64,000 nucleotides of DNA from Sulfurifustis variabilis (GTDB taxonomy: Bacteria; Pseudomonadota; Gammaproteobacteria; Acidiferrobacterales; Sulfurifustaceae), in the NCBI RefSeq assembly GCF_002355415.1, contig NZ_AP014936.1, positions 1,984,001 to 2,048,000 of the forward strand, read 5' to 3'. Below the pieces are notes generated by a model that saw nothing but the letters and a program-made list of their open reading frames with translations, had not been told where the DNA came from and did not search any database. Shown piece after piece: positions 7,724 to 16,501 of the stretch (the first letter of the stretch is position 1; each line of letters starts with the position of its first letter). The position numbers and the translations under genes are program-made.

Positions 7724-7745
7724 CCTGCATCATCAGGAGTAGCGC

Positions 7746-8504
7746 ATGTCGGCGGTGACCGTCATCTACGTCGTGCTGTTCTACGTCGCGACCGCGATCT
7801 TTCTGGCGGGGCTCGCGCGCAAGGTGTACGTCTACGCGCGCACACCCCAGCCGTTGAAGATCCCCACCACACCGGCCCCGACCACCCGGGCGGGCGTGTG
7901 GATGCGGATGGCCCGCGAGGTCACCGTGTTCGAGAGCCTGTTCAAGTCCAACAAGTGGATCTGGCTCTTCGGATGGATCTTCCACTTCGCGCTGCTGCTC
8001 GCCTTCTTCCGGCACCTGCGCTACGCGATCACGCCGGAGTCGTTTCTGTGGCCCTTCGTAAGCCTGGAGCTGGTGCAAACGGCGGGCAAATACGGCGGGT
8101 ATGCCATGGTCATCGGACTGCTGGGCCTGCTCGGGCGCCGGATCGTGGTCGACCGCGTGCGCTACATCTCGAGCCCGTCCGACTTCCTCATGCTGCTGCT
8201 CCTGCTCGGGATCGCGGGCAGCGGGCTGATGATGACGTTCGTGTCGCATACCGACATCGTCGCGCTCAAGGCCTTCCTCCTCGGCCTGATGCTGTTCGAC
8301 TGGCAGCCGCTGCCGGCGAGCGCGCCGCTCCTGATTCACCTCGGCCTCGTCGTCGTATTGATGATCGTGTTCCCCTTCTCGAAGTTGCTGCATGCCCCGG
8401 GCGTGTTCTTCAGCCCGACTCGCAACCAGGTCGACAATCCGCGCGAGCAGCGCTGGGTCGCCGGCTGGAGCGCCGAGCCTCCCACTTCCGGGCGTGCGGG
8501 GTGA
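7746..8504 (+). CDS. dsrM: DsrM, membrane cytochrome b subunit of DsrMKJOP
   Basis: DsrM (252 aa) is a NarI-like integral membrane diheme b subunit that exchanges electrons between the quinone pool and DsrK. Five to six hydrophobic spans are visible, starting with TVIYVVLFYVATAIFLAGLA at the N terminus. Histidines fall in or near the spans (IFHFALLLAFFRHLRY, IHLGLVVVLM, SKLLHAPG) and are candidate heme ligands. GGAGT lies before the ATG. dsrK begins 3 bp after the stop, so the pair is likely co-translated. Confidence 0.96.
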   Translation: MSAVTVIYVVLFYVATAIFLAGLARKVYVYARTPQPLKIPTTPAPTTRAGVWMRMAREVTVFESLFKSNKWIWLFGWIFHFALLLAFFRHLRYAITPESFLWPFVSLELVQTAGKYGGYAMVIGLLGLLGRRIVVDRVRYISSPSDFLMLLLLLGIAGSGLMMTFVSHTDIVALKAFLLGLMLFDWQPLPASAPLLIHLGLVVVLMIVFPFSKLLHAPGVFFSPTRNQVDNPREQRWVAGWSAEPPTSGRAG

Positions 8505-8507
8505 ACC

Positions 8508-10004
8508 ATGGCGGCTAAATTCGAAACCCCGACCCTGAAGGAGTACATCGAGATCCCGCACGTCCATCCGGGCGCGATGGCGGAATCGAAGTCGTACGCC
8601 GCCAAACCCGAGCACAATACCGCGCTCGGCTTCCCCGGCGAGCTCGTCGAGAACTGGGAGCAGGTCGCCGTCATGAAGCTCGGCGACCTGGTCTCGAAGT
8701 CCCGCGCCCTGCAGGTGTTCCTCGACTCGTGCGTCAAGTGCGGCGCCTGCACCGACAAGTGCCATTACTATCTCGGCACCTCCGATCCGAAGAACATGCC
8801 GGTGGCGCGCCAGGACCTGCTGCGCAGCGTCTACCGCCGCTACTACACGACCGCCGGCAAGCTCTTTCCGAAGCTCGTCGGCGCGCGCGACATGACGAAG
8901 GACGTGCTGGACGAGTGGTACAACTACTACCACCAATGCTCGCAATGCCGCCGGTGCTCGGTCTTCTGCCCCTACGGTATCGACACCGCCGAGATCTCGA
9001 TGGCGGCACGCGACATCATGGACGCCGTCGGCGTCGGCCAAAAGTACTCCAACGAGATCATCGGCAAGGTCCATCGCATCGGCAACAACCTCGGCCTGCC
9101 CGAGCCGGCCCTGGCCGACACGCTTGAAGGTCTCGAAGAGGACGTGAAGGACGAGACGGGGGTGGACGTGAAGTACCCGCTCGACGTCAAGGGCGCCGAT
9201 GTGCTGCTCATCACGCCGTCCGCCGACTTCTTCGCGGAGCCGCACGTCGACGGGCTGATCGGTTACGGCAAGGTATTCCATGCCGCCGGTATCTCCTGGA
9301 CGCTGTCCTCGCACGCCTCCGAGGCCGCCAACTTCTCGATGTTCATCGGGTCGCACGCCAACCTCAAGAAGCAGGCCATGCGCATCCGCGAGGCGGCGCT
9401 CGACCTCGGCGTGAAGCGCATCATCGTCGGCGAGTGCGGCCACGCGTGGCGCGTCGCCTACTCCTTCTGGAACACCCTGATCGGGCCGTTCGATTTCCTC
9501 GATCGCCGCTATCCGGTGCCGCAGCACATCTGCGAGTTCACCTACGACCTCATCCAGCGCGGCGCGCTCAGGTTCGACAAGAGCGCGAACGACGACAAGG
9601 TCGTGACCTTCCACGACTCGTGCAACGTCGCGCGCGCCTCGCGCATGGGCGACATGCCGGGCGGGCAGTTCATCATTCCGCGCGCGGTGGTGCAGGCATC
9701 CGTGAACAAGTTCGTCGACATGGCGCCGGAGACCATCGGCGAGGCGACCTTCTGCTGCGGCGGCGGGGGCGGGCTGCTCACCGACGAGCTCATGGAGGTT
9801 CGCGTGAAGGGCGCGATGCCGCGCATGCAGGCCCTGCGGGAGGTCGTCGAGCAGCACGGGGTGACCCACATCGCGGCGATCTGCGCGATCTGCAAGGCGC
9901 AGTTCACGAAGATCCTGCCCTACTACGAGTTCCCCATGGACATGATCCAGAGCGTCCACGGGCTGGTCAGCAAGGCAATCCGTTTGGGACCGGTCAACGA
10001 GTGA
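8508..10004 (+). CDS. dsrK: DsrK, heterodisulfide reductase-like iron-sulfur subunit
   Basis: DsrK (498 aa) resembles HdrD and is the cytoplasmic catalytic subunit proposed to act on the DsrC disulfide or trisulfide. Two ferredoxin-type motifs are seen (SCVKCGACTDKCHYY and QCSQCRRCSVFCPYG). They are followed by CCG-domain signatures: a lone Cys in VGECGHAW, then HDSCNVAR, FCCGGGGG and AICAICKAQF, which build the noncubane cluster. It is followed by dsrL after 57 bp. Confidence 0.97.
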   Translation: MAAKFETPTLKEYIEIPHVHPGAMAESKSYAAKPEHNTALGFPGELVENWEQVAVMKLGDLVSKSRALQVFLDSCVKCGACTDKCHYYLGTSDPKNMPVARQDLLRSVYRRYYTTAGKLFPKLVGARDMTKDVLDEWYNYYHQCSQCRRCSVFCPYGIDTAEISMAARDIMDAVGVGQKYSNEIIGKVHRIGNNLGLPEPALADTLEGLEEDVKDETGVDVKYPLDVKGADVLLITPSADFFAEPHVDGLIGYGKVFHAAGISWTLSSHASEAANFSMFIGSHANLKKQAMRIREAALDLGVKRIIVGECGHAWRVAYSFWNTLIGPFDFLDRRYPVPQHICEFTYDLIQRGALRFDKSANDDKVVTFHDSCNVARASRMGDMPGGQFIIPRAVVQASVNKFVDMAPETIGEATFCCGGGGGLLTDELMEVRVKGAMPRMQALREVVEQHGVTHIAAICAICKAQFTKILPYYEFPMDMIQSVHGLVSKAIRLGPVNE

Positions 10005-10061
10005 CGGCCCAGGACACGATTACGACACAGGCGGTACAACGCGTTTACAGGAGATCCCTCG

Positions 10062-12062
10062 ATGTCAGCTCCCGCAAATAAGGTAAACACGAAGCCGGGT
10101 CACACGTTCCGCAAGTTCAAGGACGGCGAGCACCGTTGGCGTTCCTATCAGGAGCAGATCTTCACCGCGGACGAGACCGACAAGTGCCCGACCTACGTGC
10201 ACAAGACGCCGCCCTGCCAGGCGAGCTGCCCCTCGGGCGAGGACATCCGCGGCTGGCTCAACATCGTGCGGGGCATCGAGAAGCCGGCAAAGGGCACGGC
10301 CATGCAGGAGTACGCGTTCCGTCGCCTGACCGACGCGAACCCCTTCCCTTCCGTGATGGGTCGCGTGTGCCCGGCGCCCTGCCAGACCGGCTGCAACCGC
10401 AACGCGGTCGAGGAGTTCGTCGGCATCAACTCGGTCGAGCAGTACATCGGCGACACGGCCCTCAGCAGCAAGTACGCCTTCAAGGCCGCGGAGCAGGAGT
10501 CCGGAAAGAAGGTCGCCGTCATCGGCGGCGGACCGGCCGGCCTCGCGGCGGCCTACCAGCTGCGCCGCAAGGGCCACGCGGTCACCATTTTCGAGAAGTA
10601 CGAAGGTCTGGGCGGAATGATGCGCTACGGCATTCCGGGCTACCGCATGCCGCGTGACGTGCTCGACGGCGAGATCAACCGGATCGTCGAGATGGGCGTC
10701 GAGGTGCGACTGAACACGCGCGTCGGCACCGACGTGAAGCTCGAGGAGCTCGAGAAGAACTACGACGCGATCCTGTTCGCGATCGGAGCCCAGAGCGGCC
10801 GGGCGCTCCCGGTCCCTGGCGCCGACGCCCCGAACTGCGTCACCGGCGTCGCCTTCCTCGAGGCCTTCAACCAGGGCCGCCTCCGCTTCGTCTCGAACCG
10901 CGTGCTCGTGATCGGCGGCGGCGACACCTCGATCGACGTGGTGTCGGTGGCGCGCCGCCTCGGCTACGTCTCCGAGGTCGGCGAGGCCGAACGGCCCGAG
11001 AACGTGGTGCTGGGCTACGCCGCGCACGACGCGGCGAAGGCTGCGGCCAAGCAAGGCGCCGATGTCATGCTCATCTCCCGTCAGCCGATCGAGAAGATGA
11101 ATGCCGCGAAGCACGAGATCGACGACGCCATCCGCGAAGGCGTCAAGATCCGGGGCGCCCTCCAGCCGGTGGAGGTGATCAAGGACGCGAACGGCCGCGC
11201 CACCGCGCTGAAGGTCATCGAGCTCGACTACTCGAAAGGCAAGCCCGAGCCGAAGCCCGGCACCGAGCAGGTGCTCGAAGCCGATCTCATCGTCGCCGCC
11301 ATCGGTCAGGCCGGCGACTTCCAGGGGCTCGAGCCGTTCAACAACGGCAAGGGTCTGATTGCGGCGGACAAGTTCTACCAGGTTCCGAACAAGCCGAAGT
11401 ACTTCGCCGCGGGCGACATCATCCGTCCGCACCTGCTGACGACGGTCATCGGCCAGGCGTCGGTTGCCGCCGATACGATCGACCAGTACTTCCGGCACCA
11501 GGAGTTCGCCAAGCGGCCGAAGGTCGACGTGCATCACTTCAACCTCCTCGACAAGCTGCGCGAGGTCAACCTGCAGCCGAAGGAGTTCCGGCCGTCCGAG
11601 GAGATGGGCCCGCGCCCGATCGACCAGGGCTTGCGCGGCACCTCGGAGGCCGGAAAGGCCGTCGGCGGCTACGCGATCCACAACTTCGAGGACCGCGCCT
11701 CGTCCGAAGTGTGCCAGTCGAACGAGTTGTTCCTCGGACACTTCGCCTACGAGCCGCGCAACAAGCGCGAGGAAAAGGTTCCGAGCGCCGAGGAGGTGCT
11801 CGGACACTTCGAGGAGCGCGTGATCGGGCTGGCCGAGCCGCAGGCGATCGCCGAGGCCAAGCGCTGCATGAGCTGCGGCCTGTGCTTCGAGTGCGACAAC
11901 TGCGTGATCTACTGCCCGCAGACGGCGGTCAAGCGCACGCCGAAGTCGGAATCCACCATGGGCCGCTACGTCTACACCGACTACGACCTGTGCATCGGCT
12001 GCCACATCTGCGCGGACGTCTGCCCGACCGGCTATATCAAGATGGGCATGGGCGACCACTAA
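10062..12062 (+). CDS. dsrL: DsrL, iron-sulfur flavoprotein NAD(P)H oxidoreductase
   Basis: DsrL (666 aa) links rDsrAB electron flow to NAD(P). It has an N-terminal cysteine-rich domain (CQASCPSGEDIRGW, CPAPCQTGCNRN), an FAD-binding Rossmann motif VAVIGGGPAGLAAAYQL near residue 150, and a second nucleotide site VLVIGGGDTSIDV near residue 280. The C terminus has two ferredoxin motifs (CMSCGLCFECDNCVIYCP and CIGCHICADVCPTGY). Its presence is a hallmark of the oxidative pathway. ACAGGAG precedes the ATG. Confidence 0.97.
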   Translation: MSAPANKVNTKPGHTFRKFKDGEHRWRSYQEQIFTADETDKCPTYVHKTPPCQASCPSGEDIRGWLNIVRGIEKPAKGTAMQEYAFRRLTDANPFPSVMGRVCPAPCQTGCNRNAVEEFVGINSVEQYIGDTALSSKYAFKAAEQESGKKVAVIGGGPAGLAAAYQLRRKGHAVTIFEKYEGLGGMMRYGIPGYRMPRDVLDGEINRIVEMGVEVRLNTRVGTDVKLEELEKNYDAILFAIGAQSGRALPVPGADAPNCVTGVAFLEAFNQGRLRFVSNRVLVIGGGDTSIDVVSVARRLGYVSEVGEAERPENVVLGYAAHDAAKAAAKQGADVMLISRQPIEKMNAAKHEIDDAIREGVKIRGALQPVEVIKDANGRATALKVIELDYSKGKPEPKPGTEQVLEADLIVAAIGQAGDFQGLEPFNNGKGLIAADKFYQVPNKPKYFAAGDIIRPHLLTTVIGQASVAADTIDQYFRHQEFAKRPKVDVHHFNLLDKLREVNLQPKEFRPSEEMGPRPIDQGLRGTSEAGKAVGGYAIHNFEDRASSEVCQSNELFLGHFAYEPRNKREEKVPSAEEVLGHFEERVIGLAEPQAIAEAKRCMSCGLCFECDNCVIYCPQTAVKRTPKSESTMGRYVYTDYDLCIGCHICADVCPTGYIKMGMGDH

Positions 12063-12086
12063 ACTGCAGTGCCGAGTGCTGAGTAG

Positions 12087-12545
12087 ATGAGAAACAAGCG
12101 CAGGTGGGCATGGGTCGGCGTGATCGTCGCGGGGAGCCTGGCCGCGGCGGTCGCCGTCGCGGCGGCGGGATACGAGGACAAGAAGCCCGCGCGAGTCCCG
12201 GTGCCCGACGTGAACATCGTGCAGGGGGACCAGTGCGTGGAGCCGACGGACGAAATGCGCCGGAACCACATGAAGTACATCCTGCACCAGCGGGACGAGA
12301 CCATGCACAGGGGTATTCGCACGACGAAGCACAGCCTGAAAGGCTGCATCAACTGCCATGCGGATCCGGAGACCGGCAGCGTGCTCGGGGAGAACGGGTT
12401 CTGCCAGACCTGCCACACCTACGCGGCCGTCAAGATCGATTGTTTCGGCTGCCACACCCACAAGCGTGAGCCGGATGCCAAGGTGACCGGCCGCGGCCCC
12501 GTCGATCTCAAGGCCATGGTGGACGCGGCGGAGGTGCGCCCGTGA
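12087..12545 (+). CDS. dsrJ: DsrJ, triheme periplasmic cytochrome c
   Basis: DsrJ (152 aa) has an N-terminal membrane anchor or signal (residues 7-27) and three CxxCH heme motifs (CINCH, CQTCH, CFGCH). Cys50 in VQGDQCVEPTDEM matches the conserved cysteine proposed as an unusual distal heme ligand in this family. Its stop overlaps the GTG start of dsrO by 4 bp (GTGA), which suggests translational coupling. Confidence 0.96.
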   Translation: MRNKRRWAWVGVIVAGSLAAAVAVAAAGYEDKKPARVPVPDVNIVQGDQCVEPTDEMRRNHMKYILHQRDETMHRGIRTTKHSLKGCINCHADPETGSVLGENGFCQTCHTYAAVKIDCFGCHTHKREPDAKVTGRGPVDLKAMVDAAEVRP

Positions 12546-13270
12546 GCCTCACGCGCCGCGAGTTTCTGGGTGTCGCCGCCGGCGTCACCGCCGCCGGCGC
12601 GCTCGCTCCCGGGCTCCGTCTGATCGACCTCGTTCAGGCGCGCTCGCCGGAAGAAGCCGTCACGGCGATCAACCGCTGGGGGCTTCTGATCGATACCGGC
12701 AAGTGCAACGACTGCGACGTCTGCGTGACTGCGTGCAGCTCCGAAAACGGCTGGAAGCTGCCCGAGCGGCCGGAGACCGACCCCCAATGGATCCGCAAGG
12801 TCACGCTCAAGGACAAGCAGACGGGATACGTGCAGACGCTGCCGATGCTCTGCCAGCACTGCGAGAAGCCGCCCTGCGTGGACGTCTGCCCTACCGGCGC
12901 CTCGTTCAAGCGGGCCGACGGCATCGTGCTGGTCGACAAGCACATCTGCATCGGCTGCCGCTACTGCATGATGGCCTGCCCCTACAAGGCTCGCTCGTTC
13001 GTGCACGAGGATGTCACCGACCAGAAGCACCACGCACCGCGCGGCAAGGGCACCGTCGAGTCCTGCACGCTGTGCGTGCACCGCGTCGATGCGGGCCGCA
13101 TCCCCGCGTGCGTGGAGGCGTGCAACAAGGACGGCAACAAGGCGATGGTCTTCGGCGATCTCAACGACGGTGCGAGCGACATCCGCAAGGCGCTGGCCGA
13201 CGGCCCGTCCGCGCAGCTGCGTCCCGATCTCGAGCTCAACACCGGCGTGCGTTACCGCGGCCTCTCCTGA
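12542..13270 (+). CDS. dsrO: DsrO, periplasmic ferredoxin-like iron-sulfur protein
   Basis: DsrO (242 aa) starts with GTG at 12542 and has a Tat signal (TRREFLG followed by an Ala/Gly-rich span). Four cysteine clusters follow: CNDCDVCVTACSS, CQHCEKPPCVDVCPTG, CIGCRYCMMACPYKA, and CTLCVHRVDAGRIPACVEAC. They are arranged like the NrfC/DmsB family. It relays electrons between DsrJ and DsrP. The overlap with dsrJ and the 9-bp gap to dsrP support tight co-expression. Confidence 0.97.
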   Translation: MSLTRREFLGVAAGVTAAGALAPGLRLIDLVQARSPEEAVTAINRWGLLIDTGKCNDCDVCVTACSSENGWKLPERPETDPQWIRKVTLKDKQTGYVQTLPMLCQHCEKPPCVDVCPTGASFKRADGIVLVDKHICIGCRYCMMACPYKARSFVHEDVTDQKHHAPRGKGTVESCTLCVHRVDAGRIPACVEACNKDGNKAMVFGDLNDGASDIRKALADGPSAQLRPDLELNTGVRYRGLS

Positions 13271-13279
13271 CGACGAACC

Positions 13280-14524
13280 ATGGCAACCATCCGCTATCGC
13301 ACCATCGAAGGCCGGAGCCCCGGCTTCTACGCCCTCCTCGCCCTGCTCGGCGGCATCGTGCTCGTCGGACTCGGCGCGGCCTGGTACATGGAGCACCACG
13401 GCCACGTGGTGACCGGAATGAACAATCAGGTGGTCTGGGGCACGCCGCACGTGTTTGCAGTGTTCCTGATCGTCGCCGCGTCCGGCGCGCTCAATGTCGC
13501 CTCGATCGCCTCGGTCTTCGGTCGCGCGATGTACAAGCCGCTCGCACGGCTTTCCGGCCTGCTCGCCCTGGCGCTCCTCGCCGGCGGTCTCGCGGTCCTG
13601 GTCCTCGACCTCGGCCGGCCGGATCGGCTGATCGTCGCGATGACCTATTACAACTTCAAATCGATCTTCGCCTGGAACATTTTTCTGTATACCGGCTTCT
13701 TCGCGGTGGTCGCGGTGTACCTCTGGATGATGTTCGAGCGGCGCATGAACGAGTACAGCAAGCCCGTCGGGGTCTTCGCGTTCGTCTGGCGCCTTATCCT
13801 CACCACCGGTACCGGCTCCATCTTCGGCTTCCTAGTCGCCCGCGAGGCCTACGACACCGCCCTCCTCGCCCCGATGTTCATCATCCTGTCGTTCTCCTTC
13901 GGTCTGGCGATCTTCCTGCTCGTGCTCCTCGCCGCGTACCGCTGGACCGGGAGACCGCTCGGGGACACCGTGGTCGCGCGGCTCAAGAACCTTCTGGGCG
14001 TGTTCGTCGCGTCGGTGCTCTACTTCCTGCTCGTGTACCACCTGACCAACCTGTACATCACCGAGCGGCACGGGATCGAACGGTTCCTTCTGCTCGACGG
14101 CGGCATTTACACCCGTATGTTCTGGATCGGCCAGGTGCTGCTCGGCGGCCTCCTCCCGCTGCTGCTTTTCTGGCACCCGCGCCTCGGCAAGTCGCGGGCG
14201 ATGATCGCGCTCGGCGCCGTGCTCGTGGTCCTGGGCGGTCTCGCCCTGATGTACGTCATCATCATCGGCGGTCAGGCCTATCCGCTCGCGATCTTCCCGG
14301 GTAAAGAGGTCAGCAGCAGTTTCTTCGACGGAGTCGTCGCTTCCTATACGCCGAGCCTGCCCGAGGTCCTGCTCGGCATCGGGGGCGTCGGAATCGCTCT
14401 GGTGGCGACCGCCTTCGCGGTGAAGGTGCTGCCGTTCCTCCCCGAAAGCCTCGCGGACGGCAGCGTCGACCCGCATCCCGCTTCCCGGGCCTCGGAGCCC
14501 GAGAAGCTCGCGGCGGCGGCATAG
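13280..14524 (+). CDS. dsrP: DsrP, NrfD-like integral membrane subunit
   Basis: DsrP (414 aa) is a polytopic NrfD/HybB-family protein that completes the DsrMKJOP complex and interacts with quinone. About ten hydrophobic spans are visible, for example FYALLALLGGIVLVGLGAAW near residue 15 and LSGLLALALLAGGLAVLVLD near residue 95. LDLGRPDR after an early span is a family signature. A large RNA hairpin follows before dsrN. Confidence 0.96.
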   Translation: MATIRYRTIEGRSPGFYALLALLGGIVLVGLGAAWYMEHHGHVVTGMNNQVVWGTPHVFAVFLIVAASGALNVASIASVFGRAMYKPLARLSGLLALALLAGGLAVLVLDLGRPDRLIVAMTYYNFKSIFAWNIFLYTGFFAVVAVYLWMMFERRMNEYSKPVGVFAFVWRLILTTGTGSIFGFLVAREAYDTALLAPMFIILSFSFGLAIFLLVLLAAYRWTGRPLGDTVVARLKNLLGVFVASVLYFLLVYHLTNLYITERHGIERFLLLDGGIYTRMFWIGQVLLGGLLPLLLFWHPRLGKSRAMIALGAVLVVLGGLALMYVIIIGGQAYPLAIFPGKEVSSSFFDGVVASYTPSLPEVLLGIGGVGIALVATAFAVKVLPFLPESLADGSVDPHPASRASEPEKLAAAA

Positions 14525-14535
14525 CCGGAAGAAGC

Positions 14536-14591
14536 AAACCGCCGGGAGGGCACGGGGTAAACCCGCTGCCTTCCCTGTGCGCTGCGGTTTT
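14536..14591 (+). other. Nested RNA hairpin between dsrP and dsrN
   Basis: An outer stem (AAACCGC at 14536-14542 with GCGGTTT at 14584-14590) encloses a long inner hairpin (14544-14552 with 14567-14575, one G-U pair, extended by 14553-14556 with 14562-14565). TTTTCC follows the outer stem. The shape allows a terminator or attenuator ahead of dsrN. It does not show the conserved cores of a cobalamin riboswitch. Confidence 0.5.
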
Positions 14592-14616
14592 CCTATCTCA
14601 TTCTCTGGAGGTGCCC

Positions 14617-16071
14617 GTGAACCGCCTCCTCGTCTCGGCCGCCCACAAGTCCTCGGGTAAAACCACCGTCACCCTCGGGCTCTGCGCGGCGCTGCGCCGG
14701 CGCGGGCAGGTCGTGCAACCCTTCAAGAAAGGGCCCGACTACATCGACCCGATGTGGCTCGCGGCCGCGAGCGGCCGCGATTGTCATAACCTCGACTTCT
14801 ACCTGATGACCGACCGCGAGATCCTCGCCACCGTCGGACGGCGCGCGGCCGGCAGCGACCTCAGTCTCATCGAAGGGAACAAGGGGCTCTACGACGGCCT
14901 GGATCTCGAGGGCAGCAACAGCAACGCGGCATTGGCACGCCTGCTCGACGCCCCCGTCGTGCTGGTCATCGACGCGCGGGGCATGACGCGGGGCATCGCG
15001 CCCCTCATTCTCGGCTACCAGGCGTTCGATCGCGCCGTCCGCATCGCGGGCGTCATCCTGAATCAGCTCGGCGGCTCTCGACACGAGGCGAAGCTGCGCG
15101 CCGTCATCGAGCACTACACCGACGTTCCGGTGCTCGGCGCCGTGCACCACGACGACCGCCTGACCATCGTCGAGCGTCACCTGGGACTCGTCCCGAGCAA
15201 CGAAGCCCGCGAGCCCCGCGAGCGCATCGAATCGATTGCGAAGGTGATCGCCGACTCCGTCGATCTCGACCGCGTGATCGACGTCGCTCGGGCGGCGCCG
15301 CCGCTTCCTCGGGCTTCTTCACGGGACGACGAGACCGACTCCCTTCAGGGAACGCGAGAAGGTCCGCCCGCGTCCGGGGGACCCCATCCTTCCCGGGAAC
15401 GCGAGCACCCCCCGGTGAGACTGGGTGTTGCGCGGGACGCGGCGTTCGCGTTCTATTATCCGGGCGACCTCGAAGCGCTGCGGGGCGCCGGCGCCGAGCT
15501 CGTGCGCATCGACACCCTCCGCGATGCGCATCTGCCGGACGTGGACGGCCTCTTCATCGGCGGCGGTTTCCCGGAGGTTCAAATGGAGGCGCTCGAGGAC
15601 AACGTATCGCTGCGCCGGGAGATACGGGACGCCATCGAGCACGGGCTGCCGGTGTACGCCGAGTGCGGCGGACTTATGTATCTTTCGCGCAGCATCGCCT
15701 GGAAAGGTCGACGATGCGAGATGGTCGGGGCGATACCGGCCGATACGGTGATGCACGACCGGCCGCAGGGCCGAGGCTACGTGCTGCTGCGCGACACCGG
15801 TGAAAACCCGTGGGTCGGTTCAATTGGGGAGGTGCGTGCTCACGAGTTTCACTACTCGGGGCTGGAAAACGTGGACCCGGGCCTGACCTACGCTTACGAG
15901 GTCCTGCGGGGAAGCGGTGTCGACGGCAAGCGCGACGGCATCGTGTACCGGAACGTGCTCGCCTGCTATGCGCACATGCGTCACCTGGAATCGAACCCCT
16001 GGGCCACCCGCTTTGTCGACTTCATTCGCGCCAAGCGCAAAGACCGGGCCACGCGCCTCGCGGCGCCCTGA
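14617..16071 (+). CDS. dsrN: DsrN, siroheme amidase (cobyrinate a,c-diamide synthase family)
   Basis: DsrN (about 484 aa) belongs to the CobB/CbiA family and is thought to amidate siroheme for DsrAB. The N-terminal ATPase domain has a P-loop-like SAAHKSSGKTTVTLGL. The C-terminal glutaminase domain has the nucleophile Cys in YAECGGLMYLSR and a HEFHYSGLE motif. Two GTG codons compete as start, at 14611 and 14617. I prefer 14617 because TGGAG lies 6 bp upstream at proper spacing. A low-complexity Pro/Arg/Ser-rich linker (residues about 230-268) separates the domains and looks inserted. Confidence 0.93.
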   Translation: MNRLLVSAAHKSSGKTTVTLGLCAALRRRGQVVQPFKKGPDYIDPMWLAAASGRDCHNLDFYLMTDREILATVGRRAAGSDLSLIEGNKGLYDGLDLEGSNSNAALARLLDAPVVLVIDARGMTRGIAPLILGYQAFDRAVRIAGVILNQLGGSRHEAKLRAVIEHYTDVPVLGAVHHDDRLTIVERHLGLVPSNEAREPRERIESIAKVIADSVDLDRVIDVARAAPPLPRASSRDDETDSLQGTREGPPASGGPHPSREREHPPVRLGVARDAAFAFYYPGDLEALRGAGAELVRIDTLRDAHLPDVDGLFIGGGFPEVQMEALEDNVSLRREIRDAIEHGLPVYAECGGLMYLSRSIAWKGRRCEMVGAIPADTVMHDRPQGRGYVLLRDTGENPWVGSIGEVRAHEFHYSGLENVDPGLTYAYEVLRGSGVDGKRDGIVYRNVLACYAHMRHLESNPWATRFVDFIRAKRKDRATRLAAP

Positions 16072-16086
16072 AGAGAGGAGATTCGG

Positions 16087-16404
16087 ATGATCACCATTAC
16101 CCCCCAGGCCGCAGATCAGATCCGCCGTTCGGCCGAGCAGTCCGACGCCAAGGGTCTCGCCCTGCGCATCGCCGCGCGCCGCCTCGACGACGGGTCGATC
16201 GATTACGGGATGGGATTCGACGACCAGCGCCGCGACGACGACACGCGGATCACTTCCGACGGCGTCGAGGTCGTGATCTCGGGTGCCAGCAAGGACCTGC
16301 TCACGGGCGCGACGCTCGACTACGTCGAGCTCAACCCCGGCGAATTTCATTTCATCTTCATCAACCCGAACGACCCCCAGCACAAGCCGCCGCTGCCCGC
16401 TTGA
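16087..16404 (+). CDS. dsrR: DsrR, IscA-like protein without cluster cysteines
   Basis: DsrR (105 aa) has the A-type carrier (HesB/IscA) fold, beginning MITITPQAADQIRRSAEQ and with GLALRIAARRL near residue 30. The three cysteines that bind Fe-S clusters in IscA are absent, as is known for DsrR, which affects dsr expression after transcription rather than carrying clusters. GAGAGGAG precedes the ATG. It is the last dsr gene here; no dsrS follows. Confidence 0.93.
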   Translation: MITITPQAADQIRRSAEQSDAKGLALRIAARRLDDGSIDYGMGFDDQRRDDDTRITSDGVEVVISGASKDLLTGATLDYVELNPGEFHFIFINPNDPQHKPPLPA

Positions 16405-16413
16405 ACCGAAAGA

Positions 16414-16457
16414 CCCGGCGCGCCGCTCGGCCATTCGCCGGGCTATTCTGTTATGAT
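16414..16457 (+). promoter_or_regulatory. Weak terminator hairpin and candidate -10 between dsrR and the sensor kinase
   Basis: CCCGGCG (16414-16420) pairs with CGCCGGG (16436-16442) across a 15-nt loop. It is followed by TATTCTGTTATG, a loose terminator for the dsr operon. The same AT-rich stretch contains TATGAT (16452-16457), a good -10 hexamer, but no clear -35. The sensor kinase may have its own promoter here. Confidence 0.35.
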
Positions 16458-16501
16458 TTAAAGCCTTACTTGGGCGGTGGCCTCGCCGTCCGGGAACCGG
16501 G

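Noticed and set aside
7608-9959. Long minus-strand open frame across dsrM and dsrK
   Set aside because: Antisense shadow; dsrM and dsrK are unmistakable on the plus strand.
10065-12461. Long minus-strand open frame across dsrL and dsrJ
   Set aside because: Shadow of real dsr genes on the other strand; low-complexity Leu/Val/Arg/His translation.
14525-14610. Cobalamin riboswitch before dsrN
   Set aside because: The conserved B12-box and core helices are not present; only a nested hairpin is seen.
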